The notes beneath the pieces were generated by a model that was given only the letters and a program-made list of their open reading frames with translations, did not search any database and was not told the origin of the DNA. 64,000 bases of DNA from Armillaria gallica (lineage: Eukaryota; Basidiomycota; Agaricomycetes; Agaricales; Physalacriaceae), in contig JBANDB010000002.1 of NCBI GenBank assembly GCA_037576215.1, positions 3,968,001 to 4,032,000 of the forward strand, read 5' to 3'. The stretch's first letter is position 1, and every line of letters begins with the position of its first letter. The translations under genes were made by a program, and so were the position numbers. Shown piece by piece: positions 36,101 through 48,060 of this stretch.

Positions 36101-36338
36101 ATGCTCGAAGGATAGAAGTAACAGTACGGAGATATCTGTTCAGACGGCTGAGCCAAAGGATCCTAGGCGGACCCGAGTTTCCCTGAAGAATTCGCCATAA
36201 CCAAAATAAGACGACGAGAAAGACCTGGGGCCCAGGGTCGCGGTTACTTTCAATTCAAAGCGATGATGGGGAGAAACATTTGCTGACCTGCCTTCTCTTC
36301 CAGGAGGGATTGGGACGTCCTACAAGATGGTCGATCAT
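33197..36338 (-). CDS. Membrane-anchored alpha/beta hydrolase (HSL/esterase-like)
   Basis: Starts MIDHLVGRPNPSWKRRQ in a 51-nt first exon (36338-36288), followed by a hydrophobic anchor VFLVVLFWLWRIL. Next come RFTPWQLIVSTLTAIYAV, TWIITGLDAGFATAMSIRPRWLRDL, and the catalytic region: oxyanion loop DIPGGGFVAM, GDSAGACIAV with the nucleophile Ser, GEKDPFVDD with a likely catalytic Asp, and WSHGYLQM with the catalytic His. These are motifs of the hormone-sensitive-lipase branch; the usual HGGG is PGGG here. A long polar region after the catalytic His-containing block ends MRRRRLLDSHLGSR. Many introns. Substrate unknown; lipid or sterol ester hydrolysis at an internal membrane is a guess. Confidence 0.85.
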
Positions 36339-36555
36339 ACTACGACAGAGCCAGAGTTAGGGTGTGCTGGCTCGGGAGAGGCAAGTAGCACTGGCATGGG
36401 GCCCTCTGACCATGCAGGAATATAATCATGGTACACTTGCATGTGATTTCTCACGACAAGAACCTCCGACTTTAATAGAGCCAAACATTCGATCAGAGCC
36501 CAGAGTCCATTTAGTCCATTCTCCCCTCACCCCGCATGACTTTGTGGAGAATTCA

Positions 36556-38177
36556 ATGACGGGAAAATATATTGTAGTCCATGGCGGTGCTGGCTATCAT
36601 AACGAAGCTTCAGAATCATCGGTCAAACGCGCCCTCCGACGGTGTGTGGTTCCATTCAATATTCTCCGTGGTTCTGACACAAACTCAGAGCGTGCAAAAG
36701 AGCTTATAGCTCTACTACAGCGATAGAACTTGTTGAAAGTGCTGTATCCATACTTGAGGACGATCCGTGCCTCAATGCAGGTCTATATCTCTCCGTAGTC
36801 CTTCATCAATATGGGATTCTGACCGCTTCAAACAAGGCTTTGGATCCAATCTGACGCTCCAGGGTACTGTTGAATGTGACGCAAGCATCATGGATGGTGC
36901 GAGGAAGGCTTTTGGAAGCGTTGGCGCCACGGCAGGTACACGTAAACATCAAACATTATTTAATGACACTTTCCTCATAATTTTTGCTAGGTATAAAGAA
37001 TCCTATTCGATTGGCGCGTTCGGTGCTGGAACATTCTCAAATTCCCGATCCACTTGGACGTATCCCGCCTTTGTCTGCCATTCCGTTACTCGTAAGAACG
37101 TTACGAAGACTTATTGTTACGCAGAACGCTTGTTTCTCCAGGCGCCAATTTATTTGCCGAGCATCATCTCGACAGGCGTTACATCGTAGATCCCACATCC
37201 CTCGCAAGCCAACAAGCCGTAGAAAACTGGAACTACTGGACTACAAATCTAAACAAAGCTACGCAAGGATTAGAAGTGGTTGACTGCGAAAAATTACACG
37301 ACGTTCAGGACACTGTGGGCGCCATCGCCTGGTGCGGACCTTCAGATTTTGCGGCTGGCGTTTCAAGGTTGGTTGTTGTTCGGCCTTCACTTCTGATGCC
37401 ATTCAAAACAAGGCTTTCAGTGGCGGTTTATTATTAAAACATTCTGGGAGGATCGGCGAGGTAAGAGCATTCGCGTCAGACATAAATGATCCCTACTGAG
37501 TCGTTTCCCTCTTCTTACAGGCAGCTGTTTACGGTGCCGGATGTTGGGCACAGCGAGACAAAGAGGTTATAGACGAGAGGACACTGGTACGAGGAATAGC
37601 GTGCAGCGTTTCAGGTATCGCCGACCCTATCGCCTTATCGTCGCTTTACACCTTGCTTTCAGGCGCCGGTGAAAACATTATCCAGTCTTCGTTAGCCAAG
37701 CTTATTGGTCGAACCGCTGGCGAGGCTCTTTCTTCTGATCAAGATATACATAATGCGCTAGAAAAGGCGTTGACGGTAGATCTACATGGTATGATTTTTC
37801 TTTTTTGCTCCACTGATTGTTCGGAACAGCTCACGCTGTCGCAGAAGCATGCAAAGATTCCCGGGAACAAAATCCGAAAGTGGGGATAATCTTACTAACG
37901 GTTGAAGATGGGGGAGATACTAGTAGCGGCATGTTCTGTATTTCTTTTGGTGTTGTGCCTAATACTATTAGTAGTGCGATTATGGTGTGCCTTCACAACG
38001 GCGAGTATGGCTATCGCTTACATGTCGCCATCTAATCCAAATCCAAAGGTAAAACCTGATTACCGTGAAAACATACGTGCCACTGATCGTTGATAGAGCC
38101 TCGTGCTTCGACGGCCACATGGGAAGGATGCATACAGCAAGCATCCTTTGGTATTCATCACGGCTTTGCGGTTGTGA
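36556..38177 (+). CDS. Taspase-like threonine aspartase (Ntn hydrolase)
   Basis: About eleven exons give roughly 370 residues. N-terminal YIVVHGGAGYHN is the family opening; NAGFGSNLTLQGTVECDASIMDG is the substrate-side block of the L-asparaginase 2/taspase superfamily. The autocleavage site is QDTVGAIAW, so Thr near residue 183 should become the N-terminal nucleophile of the beta subunit. Then SSGGLLLKHSGRIGEAAVYG and GAGCWAQ complete the core. The block DTVGA and the length of the beta subunit fit taspase 1 better than isoaspartyl peptidase. It ends PHGKDAYSKHPLVFITALRL. Splice sites chosen to keep these blocks in frame; several neighbouring alternatives exist. Only 47 bp separate its stop from that of TFB4. 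Confidence 0.85.
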
Positions 38178-38224
38178 AAGTGGTACGCATGGTGGGTATG
38201 GTGTAGGAGCGATCCGGTCTTCCC

Positions 38225-39671
38225 TTAACCAGAGCCTTGTCTGGCACCATTAGCCCCATTGCTGCTGGCTTGTCCAATAGAGGCACTATGGGGTAATTGA
38301 TATGACGTGGCATCCCCATTGCGGGTGGATACAGAAGGAGCTACAGAACCTGTACGGCTCGGAGTAGGCGGCTGACTGGAAGAGGGCGTACGCTGGACCA
38401 AGCCGTTGGTTTGTGACAAGAGGGGCTTTGATGCATTCAGTCGTTGCAGTGTTTTGATTGGAAATTTCGTTCTGCCGAATCTAATAAATATCACCGTAAG
38501 GGTTGATTATACCAGCACTCACCGGCAGGTCGAACACACCGGCACTGGCTGACAAAATACTAAGGGACAACATCAAACGCAACGTTAAGATGAAGGGAGG
38601 AAGGTAACGTACTAGACAGGCACACTGAACACACAAAACCAATATCGATTATATTCTTATGACAGAAACAGGCCGCACGAAAGTCGACTCTGTCTTGGGT
38701 GGGGACAGAGAGCACCTTTCGGATGGAGGGCGGAGAGAGAAACGACATCTGGGATCTCGGTGAGACTGTGGGCGACATGTCATATATATTGGACTGACAA
38801 TCAGGTATTGGAGAAGCGCATCTCGCCGTTCCAGGGATATGTACGAGCCTCCGGTCAAGTGTGCAGCCTGTTGTAAAAACACGGAGTCTGTACCGTATAT
38901 TTGGCAGGCATCAACGGCTACTTTCTACAACTGGTTAGCCGACCAAGGAAAAGAGGGTGAGCGTAATAATACCAGTTTCTGGGCCGAGAAGATGGCATTC
39001 ATAATGGGAATGTAAGACGTAGTGAGATCTGGAGATACGGACAAGATGAGAATCCGGGGGTCGGTAGGACTGGCAGCCTCCAGGGGCTGAGAGGTGTTGT
39101 CGGACGATATGGTGGATGCAAGGGCGACCCTGTTAACGTCTAGAACAGGAAAAGTTTAGTTTGGTCAAACTTAGCGTGGTGGCCTTACAGCAAAGGGCCT
39201 TAGTCAACGCTCCGACCAGACCACAAGGCGCTAGTGGGGACGTGAGAAGAAGCGCAGGGGAAGGCCGCGGTGCTACCTTCCTCTTCGTCGTCCATGAGCG
39301 CATCCAGCTCATCTCTGATCTTCCGTACGATGACCGAATCAACTACTTTGAACGCTAGGTATGAATTGGAGTCCATTTGCATCGTAGCGTCAGATTCCTG
39401 ATCGATTGAAGAGTAGAGCATGACACTAAAGAGCATGAACGACCGAAACGCCGAAGAGAGAGTCTGCCGACCTTTTCCCGGGAAAGGCGCCAAAGACAGC
39501 CAGGGTATTCTCATGCTTAGAGGCCAAGTGGGCGTTGAGGAAGACGAGCAGTTGGGAAAGAAAAGAGTTTAGTGCAAGGGGATAGGCGTTGGAAGAATGA
39601 CCCGAAAGATGCCATTGAGTCGGGGACAAATCTACGACGACAGAGAGATGGGAACCAGTGGAGTCGTCCAT
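38225..39671 (-). CDS. TFB4: TFIIH core subunit Tfb4/p34
   Basis: Starts MDDSTGSHLSVVVDLSP, the first strand of the von Willebrand A-like domain, with HLSGHSSNAYPLALNSFLSQLLVFLNAHLA. Later blocks: DPRILILSVSPDLTTSYIPIMNAIFSAQKL, VAVDACQIYGTDSVFLQQAAHLTGGSYI, and the C-terminal zinc ribbon with FCHKNIIDIGFVCSVC, then FCQPVPVCSTC. A Ser-rich tail about 60 residues long ends GANGARQGSG. Tfb4 partners Ssl1/p44 in the TFIIH core. Exons are small; a GT-AG intron falls within the zinc ribbon. Second TFIIH subunit in this window (see TFB1). Confidence 0.92.
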
Positions 39672-40598
39672 GCAACAGAGCAAAGACCGGATTAGGAAAA
39701 AGGCGGACCGACGACAGGCATTAATTTATGATTAATTTTTAAATAAAGAGGAATTCATAGCATCGATCTTGATCTACCCTTCCCCAACGTTGACAACGAG
39801 GGCCATCATACGTGGACCTCCCCACCCCATATGACCATCAGATCTGTCGACGCCTTCTCCCGTATGCTGCACACGGCGAGATCCGCGACTCGGTCGCACC
39901 TTTCGTCATTGTTGCCAGTGATGCCCACGCCGTCAGCGGGTCGACTACCCCTACGACCCCATTCAATTACTCTCACTACTGCGGACAGACAAAGGGTAGG
40001 AAACGAACCCGAAGAGCGAATTTAGGTTGAGGGGACGGAAGCATCGTTGGATCGCTCATTACACGGCGGCCAGTGGTGCAGAGTGCGGATTGAACGGAGT
40101 GGCGGATGGAAGACAGGGTGAAGGGTCCCTGGCCTGCTGACTGACGGTTACATTTGGGGCAGACAGAGACCAAAGTCGGCATCGACGGCGACGATGAACT
40201 CGAACAATTATTTCGGCAGAACAGGCTCAATCCTATAGGCTGGACGGGGTGAATCACGGCGCCAAAGGAGACAATTTCCGCAGACGGTAACCACATCTGG
40301 AGCTCTGATAAGGTGTGATCTGATGAAGACAGCGAAGATATCTTCATGTCGAACGAGTAGAACTGTAGTATATGCAGTATGTACAAGGTAGCAGCATTAT
40401 TTCTAACGGAGCTGCGCAGGCAAAATAAAGGAGAAATATAGAATTACAGGGGAAGACAACAAAGAGTAACATCATTTCGAGCTCAGCGGACGAATTGGGC
40501 ATCAAAGGAGCCACATCGTCGACAGGGCTTCCGGGGACGGCCGAGACCGTGACCACGGCGTCGCTACCATCGATGCGTGCGAAAACCGTTCGTTGGCG
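39672..40598. promoter_or_regulatory. Long divergent spacer TFB4 / CHD1
   Basis: 927 bp. A minus-strand frame at 39976-40386 (136 codons) includes two Cys pairs but no family match and no splice partners, so I do not call it a gene. The rest is non-coding. Probably holds the promoters and the 5' UTR of CHD1. Confidence 0.4.
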
Positions 40599-43500
40599 AT
40601 GCCTGACGCCCAGGTCAGCCCCCTCTTCGTCATCCCCCATCACCATCACCCTCCCTCCCCCATGTCCGCCCTCCACATCGACTACGACAGCGATGACATG
40701 CATGTCGACTCGGACGACCAGTCTAGGCTCCACGACGCTGACGCTGACGCCGACGCTGATTCCGACGACGAGGCCACAGCTATTGATCTCATAGCTGACG
40801 CTGTCCCCCATGTCCCCAGCCTCTATTCTCGCCCTGTATGTCTTTCCTTACTTGCTCATCGTCCTAGCGTCGGCTTACGGCCCCTTTCTCTCTCAGGGTG
40901 ATGCGGACTCTGTTCGTCGCTCTCGCTCTCTACGTCCTCAACTAATCTTTGTTTCAGGGCTATGAAGACGAAGTAGAAGAGGAAGAGGAAGAAGACGACG
41001 AAGAGGACGGCACCTACGCCGATGAGGAGTACGCGAAGAAGAAGGTACCACGAAAAAAGAAACGTCCCTCCGTCCCTGCTGCCACAAAACCACGTAGTAT
41101 GTCTTGTTGCACTCGCCTCTTTGTGCCACCCTGTTAACTTGCACTAGTCCCCACCCGCCATACGTCGCCCTCCGATTCTGGTTCCGATTACGGTGTTCGT
41201 TCTAAGAAGAAGAGAAAGTCGCGCTCATCGGCCGATGAAGTGCGCGTTTCCAGTCGTGGCAACAAGGTCCCAAACTACGTCGATGATGTACAAGACTTTG
41301 AAAAGTTTGATGAAGATGACCACGACAACGGCTACTATGCAAACAACAGTGTCCAGTACCAGGAAGAGGACGAGATAGAACTAGTTCTGAACCACTGTCG
41401 CGACGAAGGTCGAGAAAATGACCTCGAGGATCTATGGTTTGACAACATCGTATGTTAGCCAGTATAATTGGTTCCCCACCTCGACTAACGTTTTGACTTA
41501 GCGCTTCCATATCAAGTGGAAAAACTTTTCACATCTACACAATACCGACGAGACATATGAATTTTTGAAGCGTTTCAAGGGCCTCAAGCGTGTTGACAAT
41601 TATATCAAAGGGTACAAGTTATGGCAAGCCCGGCTACAAGCGCCAGGGTTATCTCGTGAAGATCAGGTAGCCCGCTTTGGTATATCACACACGTCTTTGA
41701 TCTTGATTCGAACACAGGAAGCACTCTTGTTAGAGAAGGAACGGGAAAAAGAAGACCTAGAAACTTATCGCACCGTTGAACGAATCATTACCCATCGGGA
41801 AGGTGCAGAGGGCGAGGTGGAGTACTTTTGCAAGTGGACCAATCTCAACTATAGCTCCTGCACGTGGGAGTTGCAGAAGGACGTCAACCCCATTGCCAAA
41901 GAGCAGATTGAAGACTACCGACATCGCGAAGCGGAAGCTAAATTTCCGTACAAGAGCGTTTCATATGCAAGAAACGGTCGCCCTACGTTCCAACCCATGG
42001 AAAAGTCCCCGGACTATATATCGGAGACAGGCTGCGAGTTGAAGGACTTCCAGCTGACCGGCCTTAATTGGCTCGCCTATCTGTGGAGCCAAGGACAGAA
42101 CGGTATTCTTGCCGATGAAATGGGACTTGGAAAGGTACGGTGCCAACTTGTATATTATATCTACTGCTCAACGGTTCCCTCTAGACTGTACAGTCTGTCT
42201 CATTTCTCTCCTACCTTTTTCATGATATGCACCAGTATGGTCCATTTCTTGTGGTTGTTCCACTGTCGACTATCACTGCTTGGCAAATGCAGTTTTCCCT
42301 ATGGGCGCCGGATATCAATGTCATCACATACATTGGAAATACCACCGCTCGCGAAGTTATTCGCACCTATGAGTTCGGAACATCAAATAAACGTCTCAAG
42401 ATGAACGTATTACTGACGACATATGAGTTGACATTGAAGGACGTCAAGCAGTTGGGCGAGATCAAGTGGCAGGCGCTTGTTGTTGATGAGGTATTTCTAT
42501 TACTCGATTCAACGTAGTTTATAATGCTTACTTTTACTCTTAGGCACATCGTTTGAAGAATTCGGCCAGTTTGTTGTACGAGTCCCTCCAGGCTTTTTCG
42601 GCGGCATCGAAACTCCTTATTACCGGCACTCCCTTGCAAAACAATGTCAAAGGTTCGTAATCCGTGGATCTCATATTCATTTCTCACCGGTGTTTCAGAA
42701 CTCATGGCCTTGATGCACTTTTTAATGCCTGAGAAATGTGGGTTCCGTCCTATCAATGTCTTCTGCATTCCCTGATCTTCACGGTTGCAGTCGCCCTGAG
42801 CGATGAATTTGACTTGAATGATGCGGACCACGAGTCAAGGATCCAGGAGCTGCATAAGCAGCTAGAATCCTTTATGCTGAGGAGATTGAAGCGAGATGTC
42901 CTGAAGTCTCTGCCGTCCAAAAGCGAACGCATCTTGCGAGTGGAAATGAGTGCCCTCCAAACCCATTTCTACAAGAATATCTTGACGAAGGTTACTGTTT
43001 CCTGGCTCTTTTCATACTTTTGTTCTCAAAGTCTTTCACAGAACTTCCAAGGCCTGGTTAAAAGTGCGAATGGAAATAACAACATCAGTCTGTTAAACAT
43101 AGGTGCTTATGGCTTTAGTTTCTCACAGACGTCGTGCTTATATTATCATGGTAGCCATGGAACTCAAGAAGGCAGCTAATCACCCTTATCTGTTCGATGG
43201 GGCGGAAGTTCGTACAGACAACGATGAGGAGACTCTGAAAGGTCTTGTCATGAACAGCGGCAAGATGGTGCTTCTGGACAAACTTCTCGCCCGTCTCCGA
43301 CAGGACGGACATCGAGTGTTGATTTTCAGCCAAATGGTCAGAATGCTGGATATCCTGAGCGATTATATGAGCCTGCGGGGTTATCTTCATCAGCGCTTAG
43401 ATGGAATGGTGGCTTCTGAAGCTCGGAAAAAGTCGATCGATCACTTTAACGCTCCCGGTTCTCAGGATTTCGCTTTCTTACTGTCAACCCGTGCCGGTGG

Positions 43501-45818
43501 GTTGGGAATCAACTTGGAGACTGCAGATACTGTTGTGATATTCGATGTGAGCATCTCGTTATACCGCACCTTCCTCAGAAATCTTACCGTTATGCAGAGC
43601 GATTGGAATCCTCAGAATGACCTTCAGGCGATGGCTCGTGCGCATCGAATTGGACAGAAATCGCATGTTAGCGTTTACCGTTTCGTCAGTAAGGATACTA
43701 TGGAAGAAGATGTGTTAGAACGCGCCAAGAAGAAAATGGTTCTTGAATATGCTAGTAAGACATTATAACCTTCTCTAAGCGATCAATTCTCAATATCTTC
43801 TCAGTAATCAACCAGATGGACACCAGTCAGGCACATCTCAGTTCCAAGGCCAATCAACTGCGAGATTCTTCGAAACCAGAAAATTTGAGCAAGGACGAAC
43901 TGACGGCGGTACTGAAATATGGGGCCCAAAAAATGTGCGGTATTACTTCGTTTTGATTGCTTGTTTCTCATAACGCGCATAGGTTTGACAAGGATGACTC
44001 CCAGCAAAGTCAGAAACTCGATGAGATGGATCTCGATGATATACTGAATCGTGCGGAGGACCACGAGACGATGGATGGCGGCGACGGGGGAACATCACTT
44101 GGTGGTGAAGGATTCTTGTCACAATTCGCCGCTGTGAGCGATGTGAAGAATGACATGAACTGGGAGGATATCATACCTCTGGATGAACGACAAAAATTCG
44201 AGAAGGAGGAGGATAGTCGTAAGGCTGAGGAGCTTGCAGCCGAGGAGTCACGGGATCGAAAGCGTACTCATGCTCAAGTGTCCTACGAGGGCATGGATGT
44301 CGATCACCCTCCTACTACTTCAGCACCTAAGAAGCCTAAAAATCCAGGACCAACAAGGAAGTCAGCCAGTCAGAAGGCGATGGAGTTGAAGGAGAGAGAC
44401 GTACGGGTGTTGATTAGGAGTTTGCAACGATGGGGAGATATACGGCAACGATACGAAGTTATAGTGAGTTGGTCGTCTTCAATGGCTGCTTGTACTAATC
44501 GGGTACCTTAGGTCACCGAAGCGAAGCTTGCAGACAAGAACAAGGGCATGATGCTAGATGTAGCTGATGATATCATCGCTATCTGTGCACAAGCTGTTAA
44601 AGACAGTGAAGAGCAGAAGCGCCACCGGATAGACGCCGGCGAAACGTTGACTAATGCTCAGAAGAGCAAAGCGGTTTTGGTGACTTGCCGTGGGGTAGGC
44701 AACATTAACGCCGAAACCGTTCTGTCTCGACATCGCGATCTACGGACTCTCTACGACATTCTTTCGGAGCTTCCGGACCCGTACAAGTGGTCAATCCCAG
44801 TTGACAACATCAGACCGACACTGAATTGGTCTGGTCGGTGGGGTCCCCAAGATGATTCAATGCTTCTCGTCGGGGCATACCTCTACGGCTTTGGGAATTG
44901 GGAAACGATGGCTAAGGATGAGAAATTGGGTCTGGAAGGTAAATTCTTCCTTGAAGAGGGCAAGAAAGGAGAGGACGCCGCGAGCCGCCCAATCCCAAAC
45001 GCAATCCATCTTGTACGGCGTGGTGACTATCTACTCGGCATTCTTCGAGAACACGACGAGAAACTACGTTCCTATGAGAGCTCTATACGCACCAAAGTCA
45101 AATCTTCAGCATCTCCTCCGCCGACAGCTTCGACATCCCATGGCATCAAGCGTCGTGCAGAAAGCGAGGCTGTGGCATCAGTCGATGATAACAGCTCCAG
45201 GAAACGCAAACGTCGTCCAACGCCCACTTTCACGGATTCAGAGTCTTCAGATGAATGGTCAGTTCTTCGGATTATTGATCACAGCCTCAACTAAACAAAA
45301 TATACAGTCCATCGATGGACGAAGCTGCAACCAAAGAAGAATTACGGCCGGTCAAGAAACAACTGGTGAGTAACCCGACTTGCATTACGTGCCGTAATCC
45401 TAACATCGCTCCAGAAACAGCTTAAACTGTCTGGAGAGGACATGCCTCGCGACAACAAAGTTGCAATTCTGAAAGATTCCCTCGCTGCAATTGGACGTCG
45501 CATTGAGACCGTTTTGAACAACAAGGATGCTGCTGGCGAGGACCGAGAACGGTGGCGGCGGCATTTGTGGACGTGAGTTCAGTGTCTATCCATTGCGTTG
45601 ACGAAACAAACCATTCCCTTAGATTCGTGACACTATTCTGGCCCAAGAAGGTCAAAGCATCAAAATTGGAGGAAATACATGCGAAGATGGTGATGAAGGA
45701 GGGTGCACCGAGAGCGGGATCAGAATCAAGCTCTTCCAAGAAGCCTCGAACAAGTAATTCTGTATCGAAGGCGAATGGCTCCAGCGCCTCTAGGACTAAT
45801 GGTAAATCTCATCGATGA
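40599..45818 (+). CDS. CHD1: Chromatin remodeller Chd1
   Basis: A gene of at least 17 exons. An acidic N-terminus ([12 protein letters not shown] and a GYEDEVEEE run) leads to tandem chromodomains ([20 protein letters not shown], and [19 protein letters not shown]). The SWI2/SNF2 motor has motif [20 protein letters not shown] (DEAH, interrupted by an intron), [26 protein letters not shown] and ARAHRIGQK. Then a SANT/SLIDE-like region, [21 protein letters not shown], a basic Ser-rich linker, and the helical C-terminal domain ([19 protein letters not shown]). Chd1 spaces nucleosomes over transcribed genes. The start could also be the in-frame ATG at 40662; 40599 is the first. Confidence 0.96.
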
Positions 45819-46152
45819 CCTTCCTTTCCATATGTTTCCCTCTTACGTTTTCTCGGACCCATCCTACACCTATCATATCTATTCCCTACGCTGTCCTCCT
45901 GCAACCTTGTACTATCCATTGTAGAATCTCTGATGCCTTGGAAACCATCTCTCTTGTCGTGATAAATGATGTGGACCCAATAGTTGAGCCAGGCGACTGG
46001 TATAGGATCAGGACAAAGGTACACAAGATGTCGCCTATATAGCGACCTGCTCTGATGTAGGTCCGGCGCAAGATAAAGATATAGCGGTCCTGAGAGCTAA
46101 GGATTGGCATGAATAAAAGTTCTGTTACTTTTGGTGTGACATAACCCACCTC
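45819..46152. other. Convergent 3' spacer
   Basis: 334 bp between the stops of CHD1 and the membrane-protein gene; nothing recognisable. Confidence 0.4.
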
Positions 46153-47071
46153 TCATCGCACATTCACACGAATACCAGATTTCGATTGTGCGATGTCAAC
46201 ACTGACAATGGGCAGCTCTGGATTTCCATTTGTTCGACGTGGATGTCTTTCGGAGGTCGAGGCATGGGGCTCTTGTTCGTCGATTGTTTGCAAACGAGTA
46301 CGGGTCATGGATGCTAGCCAGCCCATCAGCCATCGAATACCTAGAACAAAAGACGTACGCACCTTCAATTATCTTTGTGTCAGCCTCGCGATGGAAACTC
46401 TTCATAAGCGTAGAGTAACGCTTTACTTGCCAGCTAAGCTGTGACGCAAGAGCTGTGTTACCCTGCTCAATGGCCCATTTCTTTTCCTCCTTGAAACGAC
46501 GACGTTCGCTGTCAGCCAGGGAAGCTCGAGTGCGTAACGCCGCTATTTCGCGATCCAAAGGACTCATTGAGCCCCTGGGACCAAACATTTCCGAGTTGGA
46601 ATCAACGGAAGTAATGTCGGATGTGGTATGTCGGGATGTGTGATGGCGTTGGGGATCTCGTTCGGCGGTTCTGCGACGGTGACGCGAAGAACGTTCCCGG
46701 TCACGGTCCTGGGTGGCGTGGCCATTTGCAAGTGTAGAATGAGTCTTCTTGATGCGTTTTTCATTTGGCTTGTCGAAGACTCCTGACAAGAATTCCGTGC
46801 AGATGACTCCAATCGCGACACCGACCAGGGTAACGATGGGCTTCGTAACATCCTGGGTGAATGAAAATTCGACAAAAGCCTTTGCAGCGATGCAGAAAGC
46901 GACTGGAATGCCGAGGTTGTGCTGCTTGAAGGCATACCAAAGAGCAACGCCCTGCCAAACCGCCACCAAAATAGATGCCTGCAGCGACGGCTCATTCGAG
47001 CGCGTGAACTGATCCAGTAGAATGCGAGCACCTATACCAAGAAGGAGAGCAGGTGCCGTCGAGACCGTCAT
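46153..47071 (-). CDS. Four-span membrane protein of unknown function
   Basis: Starts MTVSTAPALLLGIGARILL. Four hydrophobic segments lie in the first 100 residues: near 7-23, ASILVAVWQGVALWYAF, GIPVAFCIAAKAFVEFSF and PIVTLVGVAIGVICTEFL. The remainder is cytosol-like: a basic Arg/His/Ser-rich stretch (HATQDRDRERSSRHRRR), then an amphipathic helix with SPLDREIAALRTRASLADSERRRFKEEKKW. A 49-nt GT-AG intron at about 46343-46295 joins ADTKIIE to SMTRTRLQTIDEQEP and gives the end SKSGIRVNVR; reading through instead ends in a frame of poor composition. I do not recognise the family. Divergent from the 47150 gene with 78 bp between ATGs. Confidence 0.75.
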
Positions 47072-47149
47072 AACAGACGTTCACCATCGACCGCCACGAG
47101 TATAAGGAGCAAAATTTGGCATACTGAAAGTTGCCTCGAGGCAATTTCG
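47072..47149. promoter_or_regulatory. 78-bp divergent spacer
   Basis: Shortest credible divergent promoter after the GRF pair. Holds an AT-rich core (around 47110-47125) but no identified box. Confidence 0.35.
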
Positions 47150-47501
47150 ATGTTAGGACGGCAACACGTGGAAACTTACGTAAACATCATCACTTCTGTT
47201 TATTGTCTGTTTTCCTACTCCTATCACAACCATTTCACAGAACGACGGGACTCGAAGACTTGGCCAAAGAACTTCTCAGGGGGAAATTCTCGTGGGATTC
47301 GACCGACTTGTTGATCTGATAAAGAGCAGCCGAGTACAGGAAACCTTGTCTCCCGGTCCGACTCTCCCGACTCTCGAGGATCTAAGTAGTCAGTACCAAG
47401 CTACCGTCTTTGTAGAGGAGTATTTTCTGGCCCTGGGTGCTCTCTTTGCTATGATACCGGAACACCCAACAAGTGTAGTATTGGTGACCGGGTTCATGTA
47501 A
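47150..47501 (+). CDS. Orphan 96-residue protein
   Basis: Two exons, 47150-47179 and 47241-47501, joined by a clean GT-AG intron of 61 nt, give MLGRQHVETYNDGTRR... and end LVTGFM. The middle has GFDRLVDLIKSSRVQ and a hydrophobic helix FVEEYFLALGALFAMI, followed by PEHPTSVVL. No domain recognised. Support for a real gene is the canonical intron, an ATG placed at a divergent-promoter distance from a neighbour, and one long open second exon. It may continue past 47501 through a further intron, since a GTGACC site lies in VVL just before the stop. Confidence 0.4.
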
Positions 47502-48060
47502 CCGACGGGCACACTGCCAGTGATGCTAAGACATGCTCGTGCGCCTGTGCTAACGTGAACCGTTTCTGTCTCTTGATCAAGCTCGTGATATTGCTCGTAT
47601 GCCTCAGCGCCATTCTGTGCTTTGATGGCATATTCTTCTACACATTCTCCGCCACACACTAACGCGTCACAGGCTCGCGCGACAATGCGGTAGTGTAACG
47701 GGAACTCTGGTTTTAAGGCTTGAGACTGTCAATTCGAGTCGTCCGAGTTAGCGCGGGTCTATTAGCATCGACGAACAAAAAGACTTTCTCAGGCTTCCCA
47801 CATATACCTACTACTTGAATACGTTTTCCAACAGTATGGAAACGCGCGTCGCGAAATATCATTGCACCCGTTTTACATTGATCCGAGATGGCTTTTTCAC
47901 GACTATAACGCGAACTTATTGCGTGTATAGCTCCTTGCGACGCTACTAGCCCATAGCCCATGGTCTTGCCGATGTAGTCTCTTTTCTGGCCATGACCTTC
48001 GATTCGCGGGAGGCAGATCTGAAGAAGAAGCACATAATTTTGTTATCTGTCTTTAGCATG
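47390..48060 (-). other. Unexplained minus-strand reading frames
   Basis: Two open frames (48033-47713 and 47659-47390) have protein-like composition: LPRIEGHGQKRDYIGKTMGYG, VGKRIQVVGICGKPEKVFLFVD (OB-fold-like pattern) and HYRIVARACDALVCGGECVEEYAIK. They could be exons of one small gene, possibly with an acceptor at CTTCTTCTTCAG just upstream of 48010, but I find no ATG and no clean stop-terminated last exon. The 3' part would be antisense to the orphan at 47150. I recognise no family; could be a decayed gene. Confidence 0.25.

Noticed and set aside
39976..40386. 136-codon minus-strand frame with two Cys pairs
   Set aside because: No family match and lies in the spacer between two well-supported genes; insufficient support.
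46295..46343. A 22-nt intron or read-through end for the membrane protein
   Set aside because: A 22-nt intron is too short for fungi; a 49-nt GT-AG intron at the same donor gives a sensible in-frame C-terminus.
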